From the NCBI GenBank assembly GCA_016758965.1, contig JAEPRB010000059.1:124001-188000 (forward strand): a stretch of 64,000 nt of DNA, in the 5' to 3' direction. The notes under the pieces were generated by a model that searched no databases, was not told the origin of the DNA, and worked only from the letters and a program-made list of their open reading frames with translations. Source of the stretch: Circinella minor. Lineage: Eukaryota; Mucoromycota; Mucoromycetes; Mucorales; Lichtheimiaceae. Of the stretch, positions 20,922 to 33,475 are shown in pieces. The stretch's first letter is position 1. Every line of letters begins with the position of its first letter. The position numbers were made by a program, and so were the translations under genes.

Positions 20922-21860
20922 ATGAATCTCTCTTCTACTTCTCAACCAGATCCATCCAGTAATATTGTTACTTCACCTGTTTCACCTATACCTACCAACA
21001 TGAGTTTAATATCGTCAACACCACATCATCATCATCATCAACATCAACAGCAACAACAGCATCACCATCATCAATACAATTATCCGTCTCTACCTACAAG
21101 CCCACCGCCTACATCATCTGGAGATAATAATCCACCCATCTTACCACCTATATCTGCATTTCCACAATTATTACCAAAAGTCGTCGATACAAATCGTTCC
21201 AGCTTAAATCGACGTACAAGTACTGGTAGTGCGGGTGGTGGTTCATGGACCACTTCTCATGATCATACATCCGATGCAATCTTAGCAGAAAAAAGGCGCA
21301 GAAATGCAGGCGCATCAAGTCGATTTCGAGAACGACGAAAACAACGAGAAAAAGAATTACAAGAGCGAGTTGTAATAGTGGAGCAACGAGTACAGCAACT
21401 ATCAAGTGCTTTAAGACAATATAATCCAAAACACCCATTAATTGAATCTGCAAATTCATCCAACACGCCACAACAAGATTTAAATGATCGGGTGTCGCAA
21501 TTGGAATCCCTGATGATGAGGTTTCGAGAAGAAAAAGAATCCGATACTAGAAAATTGGATGCGTTGGAAAAGGAAAATGCATATTTAAAATCATTGCTCA
21601 ACCCACATCCTGTTCATCATGCTGCTCTTATCGCAACATCAGCAACAACTGTTTCTCCGATTCCTCATCATCACCTTCCTTCCTCTCCGCCACCAAATGT
21701 TATCGCTACAACAACTACTTCGTCTTCTTCTTTATCACCATCATCTCCACCGCTGTCTTCTTCAGCCACGTCCACAGCTGTACCGATAACAGTAACAGCA
21801 TCAACAGCTGTAGTAACAGATAGGACTACTACGTCGCCACCGCAGCCTCCTACATCATAA
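20922..21860 (+). CDS. bZIP transcription factor
   Basis: A single exon of 312 aa; ATG chosen at 20922 because the longer frame starts without an ATG. Residues ~1-110 are Ser/Pro-rich with His/Gln runs. The basic region is at about 125-150 (EKRRRNAGASSRFRERRKQR). Its Asn-x2-Ala-Ser-Ser-Arg-Phe-Arg core is the DNA-contact signature of a fungal bZIP subgroup with a Phe after the invariant Arg (Met4/Cys-3-like). A leucine-zipper coiled coil follows, then a linker and a second Leu-rich heptad segment (about 190-225). The C-terminus is a Pro/Ser/Thr-rich, probably disordered tail. It acts in the nucleus as a dimer. The sulfur-metabolism link is known for some relatives but cannot be assigned here. 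The gene is convergent with the PUF gene. Confidence 0.88.
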   Translation: MNLSSTSQPDPSSNIVTSPVSPIPTNMSLISSTPHHHHHQHQQQQQHHHHQYNYPSLPTSPPPTSSGDNNPPILPPISAFPQLLPKVVDTNRSSLNRRTSTGSAGGGSWTTSHDHTSDAILAEKRRRNAGASSRFRERRKQREKELQERVVIVEQRVQQLSSALRQYNPKHPLIESANSSNTPQQDLNDRVSQLESLMMRFREEKESDTRKLDALEKENAYLKSLLNPHPVHHAALIATSATTVSPIPHHHLPSSPPPNVIATTTTSSSSLSPSSPPLSSSATSTAVPITVTASTAVVTDRTTTSPPQPPTS

Positions 21861-22704
21861 TAATACTTTCTCACTCTCCTTTTTTTTACTACTTTATATA
21901 CCCCCCAATGAACAAACCCAAACCTGAACTTATTCTTTTTTCAGAGTAAGAACATGGCAAAAATATAAACATACTATAATATATACACAATGAAACATCG
22001 AAACGAAATAATAAACTATATATGTATCTATGTGGATCAGTGCTATATAGATATATATATATATATATATATCCGAAAGTTATTTTTTTTTTAAAAAAAA
22101 ATTGTATGTAGAATGATGAAAGAAACAAAATAAACAAAGGGTCGGCCCTTTAGCTAAAAAACAAAAGAAAGAAAAGAAAGCATAAAAATATAAATTGTGT
22201 TTTTTGTGTGTTTTGTGTGGAAGTATGTGCTCAAATGAAATAAAAAAATGTGCAAAAGAAAAGAAAACAGTGCGTGTGTTGTGTGTGTGGCTATATACTC
22301 TTGTGTGTATGTATTGTACGTGCATGAAGAAAGAAAAAAAACCATGATAATATATATATATACATATATATATGTATGCGTGAGTGTGCAGTCTTACAAA
22401 AGAAAAAAAATGGAATGCATGAAATAATAATAATAATAAAGGAAAAGTATGTGGGATCTTTTTTTTTTTGTTGTAGTTGTCGTTTATGTTGTGTGAATGA
22501 TGTGAGGGAGGGGGAATGTTTATTGAGGGTATTTTTGTTGTTGTGGTGGTGGCACTTGGTGCATTGCAAAAGGATATCTTGTATACGCTGAAAAATCAAA
22601 ATAAAGATGGTGATTGTGCTTTTTTTTGTTTGCTACTGGGCTATGTGGTTGAAAATTATATATATTGTTGCCATTTTTTTTTGTTGAATGTTGTGCAGTT
22701 TATC
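21861..22704. other. Convergent intergenic region bZIP / PUF
   Basis: Contains both 3' flanks: TA-dinucleotide runs (about 22050-22072, 22350-22375), GTGTGT-rich sequence near 22195-22320, and G/T-rich sequence ahead of the PUF stop. The many open frames here follow from base composition; none resembles a protein. Confidence 0.5.
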
Positions 22705-25700
22705 TTACATTGCTGTTGTAGTTGCTATGATATTATTATTTTCTGCTACTGTCGTTGTCGTTGTTGTCGACATGGATACGGAAGTTGCAGTAGATGATAT
22801 TTCATTTTCACCTTGCTGTTGATCAATACTTGTACGAGGTTGACCCTCCTGTTGAGGCAGCGCAGGTGACGGTGGTGTATTATTAATCAATGGGGATGAC
22901 GATGGGTTATTGGTAGTATTTGTTGTTGTAACTGCTTGCACAGCTGCTGCTGCTGCAGCCAAGTACTTCGCATGGAAAGCAGCTGCCATTTCAGGGTTCA
23001 TTGCAAATGACGGGGGAACGAGACCTGGCAAGGCACCCAAACTGGCACCTGGATTAGAATCACCCATGACCATGTTAATTTCTTCCATTAACCGCTTATA
23101 TCCTTGGACATGCTGTAATTTTAACTTGACCAACACATGTTTAATACGTTCAGCAATACGTTGTCGTTCCCTTAGCTCAACATAAGAACTGGAGAGAATT
23201 TTTTGAACTAAATTAACGCCATGGACTTGGTCTTTGAGAACTTCATCAATTACATTCATATTATGATTGTTGCTTGAATGGTTATGGGTATTGCTATTAT
23301 TAAATACTAAAGCATCTAAGATTAAAGCACGAGCATCAGGTTCATGTCGTTGGTTGATTAGTTTTAAAACAGTCAAAGAAGCCAATTTATGAGTACAAAG
23401 ACGAGCTAAATGGGGCGTCAATCGAGGAGCCAAAACGCGATAACGACCAGAAATTCCAGATGTATCCAACAACCAAATTAATAAAAGAGCACCATTAGCA
23501 TTGGTGGCTAAAACAAGAGCTTGCTGAATAATCGTGGCAGCTACATATTTCTATATAAAATTGTTTATATGTATGTCAGAAAAAAAAGACAACAAAAATG
23601 TCTTTTAAACGTAAACACACATCCTTCCACACCAAGTTGTCCTATAATTGATTACCTGCTGTCTTTTTGTTACATGAGGACTTTCTAATGTAGCACGTAC
23701 TGCCCTAGCTCCGAATCTTCCTTGTGCAATTTCCCAACAATTATCCACAATCGCATCAAAGATAAACTGATTACGTTCAGGTCCAAGTCCCAGGCAACAT
23801 TGTACGACATAATTGCCAAATTGATCTAATAAAAGTGCTGGTACATAGGGCTTGATGCTTGCACAAATTCGATTAATCTTATATATATATATATATATTG
23901 TTGTCAGTTGCAATATTATATGTTTATAAGATACATGCACAACATAATTATGTCGATTTGACACATCCCAAATAGTAAATTTTCGTACTTACGTGTATAG
24001 GAAGTCGGCCAGTATCAATAATTTTTTGAGCAGCCCAAGTTCCATTTTTATGTATACCAATAGAGGCAAGATAAGGTGATACAACATCCAACATTCTTGA
24101 TTTGGTCACTTCAGAACATCGCTCGAATAATCTTTGAATAACGGTATTTCCGATATGATCTACCATCATTAAACTGTTTTTAGAATAACATGTATACAAA
24201 AATCTCAAAAGTTTTGTTTTTCTTTCTGAAGTTGCAGAAATGTATATTAACCACATAACAAACATCCACACATAACATTACTCTACATGTTACAAAAATG
24301 AAATAAAGCGAGTATATATATAACTTACCACTACATAATTCTACAAGCTCATCTAAACATTCAAGTGCGATCACTTCCAGTTCTTTGGTAGGTACATAAC
24401 CTGTATCTAATCTTTTACGAATATCACGTAATCTTCCAATATCAATTTTACGAGCTTGGGCTAGTTCAGGAGCAGCCGGAATATTCGCAAAGTAACTTGA
24501 TGGCATATGCATTTCTATTTGTTGTTGTTATTTTTTCATTAGTAAAGTGCGAGTGACAGATCTCTTCAATCAAAACAAAAACATAAACATAAAAAATAAA
24601 CCTAAAAATATCTACTTACCATCAAAGAAGGGGCCATCACTTTCGTCTTCCGTTCCTCCGAGCTCATTCATTAGTATTTGGCGTTCACTTGCAATAGCAG
24701 CATAAATATTAGGCGATCCATTTCCCATCATTTCAGCCATCATAAACATCATCATTTGTTGTTGATCTTGATATCCTCCATTATTATTGTTGTTGGGCAT
24801 CATTCCTGTTGCTGAGGAAGAATTGGTAGGTGACCATCCATTCCCAAAAGGCGCGGGATTTAAATAGTTATTCTCGGTGGATTCTATGGCAGTAGGTGTC
24901 ATCATGGGATCAAAGTTACTATAGTCATGCCTTGTTGCTGCAGGAGGGGCTATCATTGGAGTCATACCGGTTGAAGTTGGTATCGTTGCGGTTGCTGCTG
25001 TCGTTGATGAAGCTGCTGTAGTGGGTAAACTAGGAACTTTAGCAAATCCAATACGAACAGTACCTGTTGCGGGACCTAAAAGTTCTTTGCCTTGTAACAT
25101 CTTTTTTGCACGAATTGCATCTTCTTGCAATTCAAAGTTTACAAACCCACAATTTTTGTGTGTTAATACTCGAACAGATTCAATCACACCAAATGGGGAA
25201 AACAATGAAAATAACATGGAATAAGTAGTTGATGAAGGTATGTTGCCAATCCCTATATATTAGTTTTTAATTTTTTTTTGAGTTATTTTAATTTGTAGAT
25301 GATGTATATCTGTTTGGGAGATAAAATAAAAAAATATATATATAACTTACACAAAGCTCGTGTTGGACCTTGTGCATTACCAACTAATTCTCCGCTATTA
25401 CTGTTGTTTGATGCTACTTGTTGCTGCTGTTGAATCGTCGTCGATGTTGTTGTCGTCGTCGATTGGGACGATGGTGGCGGAGGCGGCGGCTGTTGTGGAA
25501 CGGCGTCAGCTCTTCCGAACCCTACTTTTACGGGTGAATTTCCCAAGCGACCATTCAATGTATGAATCAACTCTTCTTTTGCGCGTAAAGCATCGTCCAA
25601 AGTAATGAAATTAATAAAAGCGCATTCACGATCTGGTAATATACGTATTGTATCAATAATACCAAATTGTGAAAAGATACATTGTAAATCATTCATGGTT

Positions 25701-27537
25701 AACGTAGGATCAATGTTGCCAATCCAGAGTGAACGTGTAGGTTGCTGTTGTTGTTGCTGTTGAATCGTTGTATTACTACTTGATATTGGTGAAGAAGAAG
25801 ATGAACATTCTTCAATGCCACTTGTTGTTGTTGGCGTATCCTATACAAGGGGGGGAGGAGATTGGTATATATACAAAAAAGTAAGTAAATTAAACCGACA
25901 TAGGGTCCCATCAGTCTTTTTTTCTTCTTCTTTCTTTCTTTATGCTATTTACCCAATCATCAATCATAAATTCCCCAGTAGTCGGCGTTCCTGAACTTCC
26001 TCTTGAAGTGCGATGTTTTTGTCTTGCCATCATTTCCAATAAATCTGCACTACTGTTTGAACTCCGAAGTCGCGTTGTTGCACCTTCTTGAGGACGTCTA
26101 ACGATTTGTTTCTGATGAGGTTGCCATATAGATCGATGATGTGGTGATAAATAATTAATTGAATTATTTTCAAATGGCGGTCGATTATCTGCAACACTCA
26201 TACTTATAGCACGTGGCCTTTGTGCTTGAAGTTTGCTAGCAACATCAGTCATCATTAGTCCCTGAGGGTGTGAGGTTGATGCCGGACGCGGATGGTGATG
26301 GTGATGAGGAGTAGGATGATCATGATGATTATGTGCTCCTCCTACCCCTGTACCCCTACTATTTGTTGCTGCTGATGAAGAGAGTGTCCAGGGTTCAATA
26401 TCTGCTGTCCCTTGCTGAGTTGAAGAGGATTGACTATGATTATTATACCAAGTATGTAATGAAGAATAAGAATGACTTGCATGAATCGTATGTCTACGAT
26501 GATCTCGTTCAACATCATCTAATCCTAATGATGCTAATGTACTTGCAATTGTGTTCCCATCATCTCCTTTTAATAATTGATCTGTTGTAGGCGTGGTTGG
26601 ACTTTTTGGATCATTACTCCATGAAGTATGAGTATTATCAATGTTGTTATTGGTCGAGGTATCCTTATTGCTGTTGTTAATATTAAATATACCATCACCA
26701 AATGGGCTATTATTAGATGGTGGTAAAGTAATAGAACCGGAACGATGACGAAACATTGAAGAGGATGATGAAATATTAGATCCTGATATACCACCATCAA
26801 CTGCACCGCTTGTAATAGAACTTGTTATCTCGGATGATTCGGATATTCCCAAGGAAGAAGGCATTGTATCTGCTCGAGGACGTTGTCGCAAATGTTCATG
26901 TTCATGTTGATGATGATGGTTATTGTGCGACACTAATTGAACCCGTTTTTTCTGTTGTAGTTGATTTTGCTGCCACATTCGTCCTTGTTCCTGCTTATCT
27001 TCTACTTGTTCTTCCTCTTCGTCTTCTTTGTTGCTACTTATACTTCCTATTGTCGTCGTCGTGGCTGTTGTATTCCAACTATCCAAATGAAAACAAAAAT
27101 AGTAAAAAGGGAGATGGAAAAGACAGAAAGAAAAAGAAAGGTAATTATATTCAAATATAAAAAAGCCCCAATAAAATAATACACGGGTTTTTGATATTTA
27201 TAGCAACGAAAATATTATTAATAATAATAATAGCACGATGGATAATAAGAGTTTGTTAATGACTATAATTACTTATTATTATTCTTATAATTATTATCCC
27301 CCCCAAAAAAAAAATTAACACACACTTCCTCTTGTCCCCTTGAAAAAGAATTTTTATATTTTTATATTATCGTTTTCTTCCACCCCTTATGATATAAAAA
27401 TAAATAGCCAGACCCTTCAATATATATATTTATATATATATAAACGCGCATGGTTACCTTTTTCGGTGTGACCAGTGAACAAAAGTCTCGGTAGGGTAAT
27501 CAGGCGGCGACGGTGGCTCGGAATCCGATTGTGTCAT
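22705..27537 (-). CDS. RRM-RRM-PUF RNA-binding protein (Jsn1/Puf1-Puf2 family)
   Basis: Eight exons (minus order): 27537-27458, 27078-25953, 25840-25351, 25252-24620, 24514-24329, 24225-23993, 23877-23656, 23550-22705. Total 3816 nt, 1271 aa, all in phase. A long Ser/Asn/His-rich disordered N-terminus is followed by two RRMs, marked by SLWIGNIDPTLT with CAFINF and by ALWIGNIPSSTT with CGFVNF. Pumilio repeats follow, with HIGNTVIQRLFERC, NGTWAAQKII, FGNYVVQCCLG, FGARAVRATLES, ANGALLLIWLL and VHGVNLVQKIL. NGTWAAQK and the paired RRMs are hallmarks of the fungal Jsn1/Puf1-Puf2 group, which bind 3' UTRs of mRNAs for mitochondrial and membrane proteins. The C-terminus is an Ala/Thr/Ser-rich tail. 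The 24328-24226 intron was placed by phase (AGTG donor exon, CTTCAG acceptor) and is the least certain junction. Several exons lie in long CAA/CAT tracts. Confidence 0.9.
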
Positions 27538-28765
27538 GATTGTCGAAATGTCAAATAAAATGTTTTTTAAAGAAATGGGAGCGGCTAGGTGAAATGGTAA
27601 AATAAAAAAATTTCACCGCTCACACACAGAGAAAAAAAGCAATAAAGACTTTTATATTTTTATTTTTTTGAAAAAGAGAGAGAAAAAGGAGCCGAAAGTC
27701 CGAGAGAGAGAGGGAAAGAGAAAGAGAAAAGATAAAAAAAAATGAGAGAGAGAGAAAGAGAGAAAGAAAAATTGAGAGAGATATATAGAGAAAGTTATTA
27801 TTATGTTATTTTTGAAAAGCAGTTTGAAAAGAAAGATACAGAGAGTAAAAGAGAGGACAAGGGGCGAGGTTTATAATATAAGCTCAGTGTATATCTATAT
27901 GAGGGGTGTCTATATATATATATTATGTGTGTATATTATTATTTTGTTATTGATTGATGGATTGCGACTATATGTTTGTATAATCTAGAAGGGGTTATTA
28001 TATATATATAAATTTGCTATTAATGTTAAGCGGGTACACAACACAACAACAACTTATACACAAGACAAGCTGTACGCATTAAATAATATGTACGTCGGTA
28101 ACGATCCCGAAGTTGCCTAAAAGGTAACACAAGGAAACCGAACAGGGACTACTAACTATGGCAACAGACAACAAGTGCCAGCCTATGTAAAATACATATA
28201 AAAACTGTATTATATGTATTTTATTCCTGTATTTTTTAAGGGACAGACTAACTAAATAATCATGCTAATGCTTGGGCATTTTATGTGAAAAAAGCATTCC
28301 TTAATAATTTTCTCGTTTCTTTTCCACTTTTCATTTTTTTTACGTTATTATATATTATACATTTGTCTCTACTATTAACACATACGCTTTTTAAGCCTCA
28401 TAAGATTATATTATCGAGTAAACCGAAGCTAAAGTGAGAAAGACATAATCTATTCATCAACCACAATATTAACATAAAAAAAATACAACAAACGAACAAC
28501 TTCCTTTTTTTTCTCTTCTTTTTTTTTTCTTCTTCTTCCTTCTTTTTTTTTCAACACTTTGCTTTGTTTCTTTCTCCCTCCTCCCTTTTCTTTACACTCT
28601 CTTTAGATTACTACTGTAAACTTTTTTTTCTTCTCTTTTTTTCACTCTATATTTCTGTGTGAAATCCAACGACGTCGACAGCAACAGAACACTGAAAAAA
28701 AACTTTAACTTTTTCCTTCTTATCACTGAAACATCACATACACGCACCCCCTAAAAAAAGAAACG
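27538..28765. other. Divergent intergenic region PUF / Yippee gene
   Basis: Holds a purine-rich GAGA tract (about 27675-27795) just upstream of the PUF gene, a perfect inverted repeat at 28188-28223 (listed), and a pyrimidine-rich leader (28500-28660) before the Yippee start. No coding region supported. Confidence 0.5.
28188..28223. repeat. Perfect 14-bp inverted repeat with 8-bp spacer
   Basis: Arms TAAAATACATATAA and TTATATGTATTTTA are exact reverse complements separated by eight bases, giving a strong AT hairpin or cruciform. It lies about 540 bp upstream of the Yippee start. It may be regulatory or a remnant of a small inverted-repeat element. Confidence 0.7.
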
Positions 28766-29542
28766 ATGGGCTTAAAATATCGAACATATCTTCATGGAAC
28801 AGCCATTTATGGATGCACCAGATGTAAAACTCATTTAACCACAGGTGATGCTATTGTATCCAGGGTAGGGCAAAAATATTAATATAACTCTTACATCTTC
28901 TTTGTTGCACCTTTTTTTTTTTTTTTTTGAATTCTACGGAAAAAGAAAAAGAAAGGTCCAAGAAGAATAAGAAACTAATAATACTATTATATTTCTCCAC
29001 TTTACCCACTTTGTTATTTAATACAAAACAAAATGAACAGCAATTTCAAGGACAACATGGTCAGGCTTATCTATTCAATTATGTGTATGCTATCACACAT
29101 ATTATATATATATTCTCTTTTTTCTTTATTTTCATATTTTACGAGATGGGAAAGGAAAAAGAAGGGGGAAAGAAGAGGAAAAGAATATATTCAATATTAT
29201 AATGGAAGATGATGTAAAAACTCACTTCGCCTTGAAAAATATCTAGTGTAAATATTCTTCAAGGTGAATCCGAGGATCGATCAATGACAACGGGTTTACA
29301 TACAGTGAGAGATATTTCATGTATTAAATGCAATACAGTTCTAGGCTGGACTTATGTTGGTATCACTTCTTTTATTATATCATACATAATAATCATGATT
29401 ATTGCTATAATTGGTTTTGTTCATATATAACTGACTATAAAGTAATGGATTATTATTGTAGGTTAAAGCATATAACGAAGATAATAAATATAAAGAAGGA
29501 AAGTTTATACTGGAAAAAAAATTATTGACCGACGTTAAATAA
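28766..29542 (+). CDS. MOH1: Yippee-like zinc-binding protein (YPEL / Moh1)
   Basis: Four exons: 28766-28864, 29041-29084, 29247-29355, 29462-29542. Total 333 nt, 110 aa. The Yippee fold is built on two CxxC pairs: YGCTRCKTHL near residue 16 and ISCIKCNTVLGW near residue 71. Other family blocks are GQAYLFNYVVN, TTGLHTVRDI and NKYKEGKFILE, and the length is typical. The yeast relative Moh1 is linked to stationary-phase survival and GID-complex biology; animal YPELs are nuclear or centrosomal. A role here is inferred only from family. Exon 3 ends in a weak donor (GTTGGT), required to keep the frame into the last exon. Confidence 0.92.
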
Positions 29543-30578
29543 AACCTTCTTTCCTTCTTCCTTTTTTTATACATTATAATCCTAATAATATACATTACAA
29601 TAATTATCATACTATTCATCCACCATCATAAACAACGACAACAAGCAACATAAACAAAGTTGGCTATAATTATATACAAATAACAACAATAAAGGATATG
29701 GTAATCACGATGGACATATGCCGCTTGTAAACAGGTTCATCGTTTTTAGCATCATCTGATTGATAAAATATCCACAAAAAAAAAGAAATCACACGACCTC
29801 AAAAAAAAGTGTGTACGGAATTTCATTCATCCCTCCTCCCCTTACCCCTTGTTTCTACCTTTTGTGCTCAAGTACTATAATTTTTAATATATACAATCTT
29901 CCCCAAGTCTCGATAGTCTTTTTTTTTTCGTTTCTGATACATAGATTACATCACTAACTTAACTTGATGATCGATCACCACATACATGTCACACACAAGC
30001 ATTTTCTTTTTCTCATATTGAACTCTGTTCGAGCGGACTTGTGATTGACGATCCGCTCTTAATTACATACCAATATATATACCATGCATAGGGAACCCAT
30101 GACAATGACGGATGATATTTAAATGTAACAGACAAAATGACACACGAGTATTATACAAATAAAAAAAGAAGTCTTATTATTGTGTCTCGATTATTCATAA
30201 TACCCAAAACTATGAATAATAATAATGACGACATGATGATCGCGGAATTGTTGTGTGAGACAGATATTGGCGGAGCAGCTATTTTTTTTTATTTTTTGGG
30301 TTCACAAGGACAACCTTTGCATAACAAATGGCTTTGAAACTGCTCCCTTGTCAAACATGACAAAGTAATATATAAAACAATAAAGATTGCATATCTTGAA
30401 TTTAAAAAGGAATGGAAGAGAATAAAAATTTATTAATAGCTATCCAATAAGTAAAAATAATAATAAATAAAAAGAGTTATAATAATAGTAAAGATACGTA
30501 ATAAAATATTATATAGTAGTGGGTTGTATATTGAGTTGCTGGGTGAGGTTTTTATATTCAGCCGCTCTGGTGATTTTT
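29543..30578. other. Convergent intergenic region Yippee / septin
   Basis: AT-rich. Contains a 7-bp inverted repeat GAGCGGA/TCCGCTC at 30031-30058. Short open frames (29760-29957, 30137-30337) have no family resemblance. No gene supported. Confidence 0.45.
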
Positions 30579-32841
30579 TTAATGACTTCTGGAAAAATAT
30601 ATATATATATAATATTATTATTTTAAATTATTACCCACGGTAAGATACATACTTTTCTTTAGCTTTATATATTACTTATTGAAATTTATTTACCGGAGAG
30701 TTAGTTTCTCGTTTAATTCTTGCTCTAACAATGCGATTTGCTTTTGTTGTTCTTCAAGATCTTTCATCATCTTATCACGTTTTTCTTGGAGCTGTCATAT
30801 TTTGTATATATCAAACAACGACCCCTCAATTTAATAATCATAAAATAACTTTATTTTCTTACCCATCCAAAAATAAAAAAAAAATGAAATGGGAATTTTA
30901 TATACCTCTCGTTCACGACGTTTTAAATCATCTTCTGTAGTTTGTACAAGCTCAACAAATTGTTGTCTCATTTCTTCTTCTCGTTGACTCATGGCTTGTT
31001 CACTATTTTTCTTTAATTGATCCATGCGCTCGTCATATTCTTCATCACATTTCATGAATGATTCTCGACGACCATCTTTACGTAATAAACTGGTACGATA
31101 TCCATGATAATGATGATGATGTGAAAGATCAGAAAGTTCATGAAGACATTGAATAATAAGTAATTCACGTAAATGAATCATATCACAATGAGCTGGATTT
31201 TCAACTATATAAATTATACAACGATTGTTGTTTTTTAAGTTTGCTATCTTGGAAAAAGATCTTCTCCCGTTGATTAAAATCATTTGCTATTTTTAATTCT
31301 TTTTTACTTCTTACCTTCAACTGTACCCCAACGATAAGCTCGACCCCGTACTTGTTGTCCGTTGGGAAGATCAACTAAACTATCACTTCCCATAACAGCA
31401 AATGGAACATGTTGCTAAGATAATATCCGGCACGTACAAGAAAAAGTATATTCAATATATGTTAATAAAATACATATTATGCCGATTGCCATAGAAACAT
31501 ATATTAGTAATTTTAGTGTTACCAAGGTTTCTTGCATATCGTCACGATCGTCATCAGGGTACGCGCTTGGATAGATGGGAATTTTATGGTATTCTAAATC
31601 TTCAAGAATCTATCATAAAAAAAACCAATTCCTTTAATAAATTCAGAGTCCACACTGTAACTAAATTATGCAAAAACAAAAATATGTTCTATAGATATTA
31701 CCATTTTTTTGAATAAGACTTTTTCTTCTTCAGTCATAGTATCACCCTTTGCAATGACGGGGATAACGGTGACCTGAGAGGATAATTCCTTCAATGTTTC
31801 AATGTCCAAATCTTTCAAACTGATAGTTATAGAGAATAGTAATCGTTTATATATACATAGATGAAATTATCAGTAACAGTAGTAAAGTATGATTGATTGT
31901 AACCCATTCGTCTCAATTATTATAAAGTTTACCTATGACCTGTAGGGGATATAAAATACAGACATGCATGAACACGCGTGTCAATGATTCCTCGTCGAAA
32001 TTCAGAACTTCGTTCAGCATTGTAATATGCAGCATATTGTTTATCAATATATTCCAGAATTGGTTGCACACTATTTTTAGTTATTTTAGTTATGATTATT
32101 CTTACGAAAAAAACTGATGATGCGTATGTATGTATGTATGAATGTAAGATGATCAACACCAAAATAAAAAGACATACTCTTCTTTACGATTCAATCGGTC
32201 GCCAAACCCGGGAGTATCAATAAGACAGAGATTAAGCTTTACGCCTTCTTCCTCCAATTCTAATAATCCAATAGTAAAATAATAAAATTAACATAAAAAG
32301 CACGAGATCCATTCTCATTCTTTTGAGATAATAATAATTATTTATATATGATGTTATTTTTATTACCAAAATGAACAGGAGTGATATCAACAGTTTTAGT
32401 ATCTTGTGGTACTCTAGGTACAGATGTATCATTTAAATCGGTATTAAATAATGTGTTCATAAATGTGGATTTGCCCAAACCCGATTCACCTTTGATTGAA
32501 TAAAGATAATAAACAAGTTAAACCTTCTTTTTCTCTCTTTTAAATAATCTAATTGATTTAATGAGAAGATCAAAAATTATTAATGAATATATTTACCTAC
32601 AACCATAACATTCAACTGAAAAGGCTTTCTTTTGGCTTTCAAATGATTTTGTCTTGGAAGTTGGTCCATACCCAACGGTCTGGTCAAAGGAAAAGCTCGG
32701 GCAGGTGCATGCTTATAAGCTCCCAAGTCAGGAAATAACCCTCTATAGTGAAAAAAATGAGTTACAATTATACATACAAATATTTTTTTTATTCATCAAT
32801 GAAGATTTTTTACAAGATTCGTTACCTTGTTTGAAGTGCAT
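30579..32841 (-). CDS. Septin GTPase
   Basis: Eleven exons (minus order): 32841-32826, 32740-32597, 32489-32367, 32259-32178, 32070-31933, 31819-31702, 31609-31523, 31414-31315, 31204-30906, 30791-30694, 30588-30579. Total 1215 nt, 404 aa, in phase. Septins assemble into filaments at septa, branch points and tips. The P-loop GESGLGKST is at about residue 54, the G3 motif DTPGFGD at about 110, and the G4 motif reads AKGD rather than the usual AKAD. The septin-unique element is marked by GRAYRWGTVEVENPAHCD. A basic linker and a C-terminal coiled coil follow (RREREL, LLEQELNEKL). The 16-nt first exon (MHFKQ) and the 10-nt last exon are the weakest parts; reading the last exon in another phase would extend it to the stop at 30509. 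The septin subgroup was not determined. Confidence 0.9.
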
Positions 32842-33475
32842 GTTCCTAATAATCCAAAAAAAAAAGTTGACATGGAGTTAATAAAAAGAGCAAAAAGTTT
32901 TTCTTCGTGGAAGATTATTGTAAAAAAAAGACCAAGAAAAACTCTGAAATGAAAGTTTATGTTTGGAATGTAAAATAGTTTGTTACCAAAGGCATTTTGT
33001 TGACAAGTTATAAAAAGAAAGTATAAAAAAAGAGAAGTAGTATAATAGCACACACGAAACACAAAGAGGAGGAAACTCAAGACACAGACCAACAAATGAT
33101 TATTATTATTGGCTTACTTTACAACAAGCTCGGATGCCTCACGTCGTACAAACTTTTAAAGAAAACGTGGTAGGATCCACTTCATTTAGAAAAAAATGAA
33201 AACTTTTTTTTGTAACGTTTCATTATGATGAAAAGATGACACAAAAAAAAATTGTTTTTTTTTAAAATTAAAGCAGTAAGTTACTTTCCAAAACCCCTAT
33301 CTTCCCCTTTTATTTTTTTTTATGCCGAATTTCTAATTTGTTTGTTTCAAATTTTGAGTAAGGATAGCATCACAAACTTTTGTTCTATGGCTAATAAATA
33401 AAAAGAATTCTGAAGTAAAATTGATGTTCATATCTACTATTGATTACATTATGAATAATGAAAAGCTACATTAGC

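Noticed and set aside
21148..21601. Antisense frames across the bZIP gene
   Set aside because: Shadows of the real bZIP reading frame on the opposite strand.
22080..22797. Overlapping frames in the bZIP/PUF intergenic region
   Set aside because: His/Thr/Phe- or Cys/Val-rich products of GT/CA-rich sequence; no start context, no family signal.
25021..27179. Plus-strand frames over the PUF gene
   Set aside because: Antisense to confirmed coding exons, with Leu/Val/Ser-rich translations of CAA/CAT tracts.
30031..30058. 7-bp inverted repeat GAGCGGA/TCCGCTC as a possible RNA gene or terminator
   Set aside because: Short stem with a 14-base loop and no U-tract or tRNA-like arms; can arise by chance.
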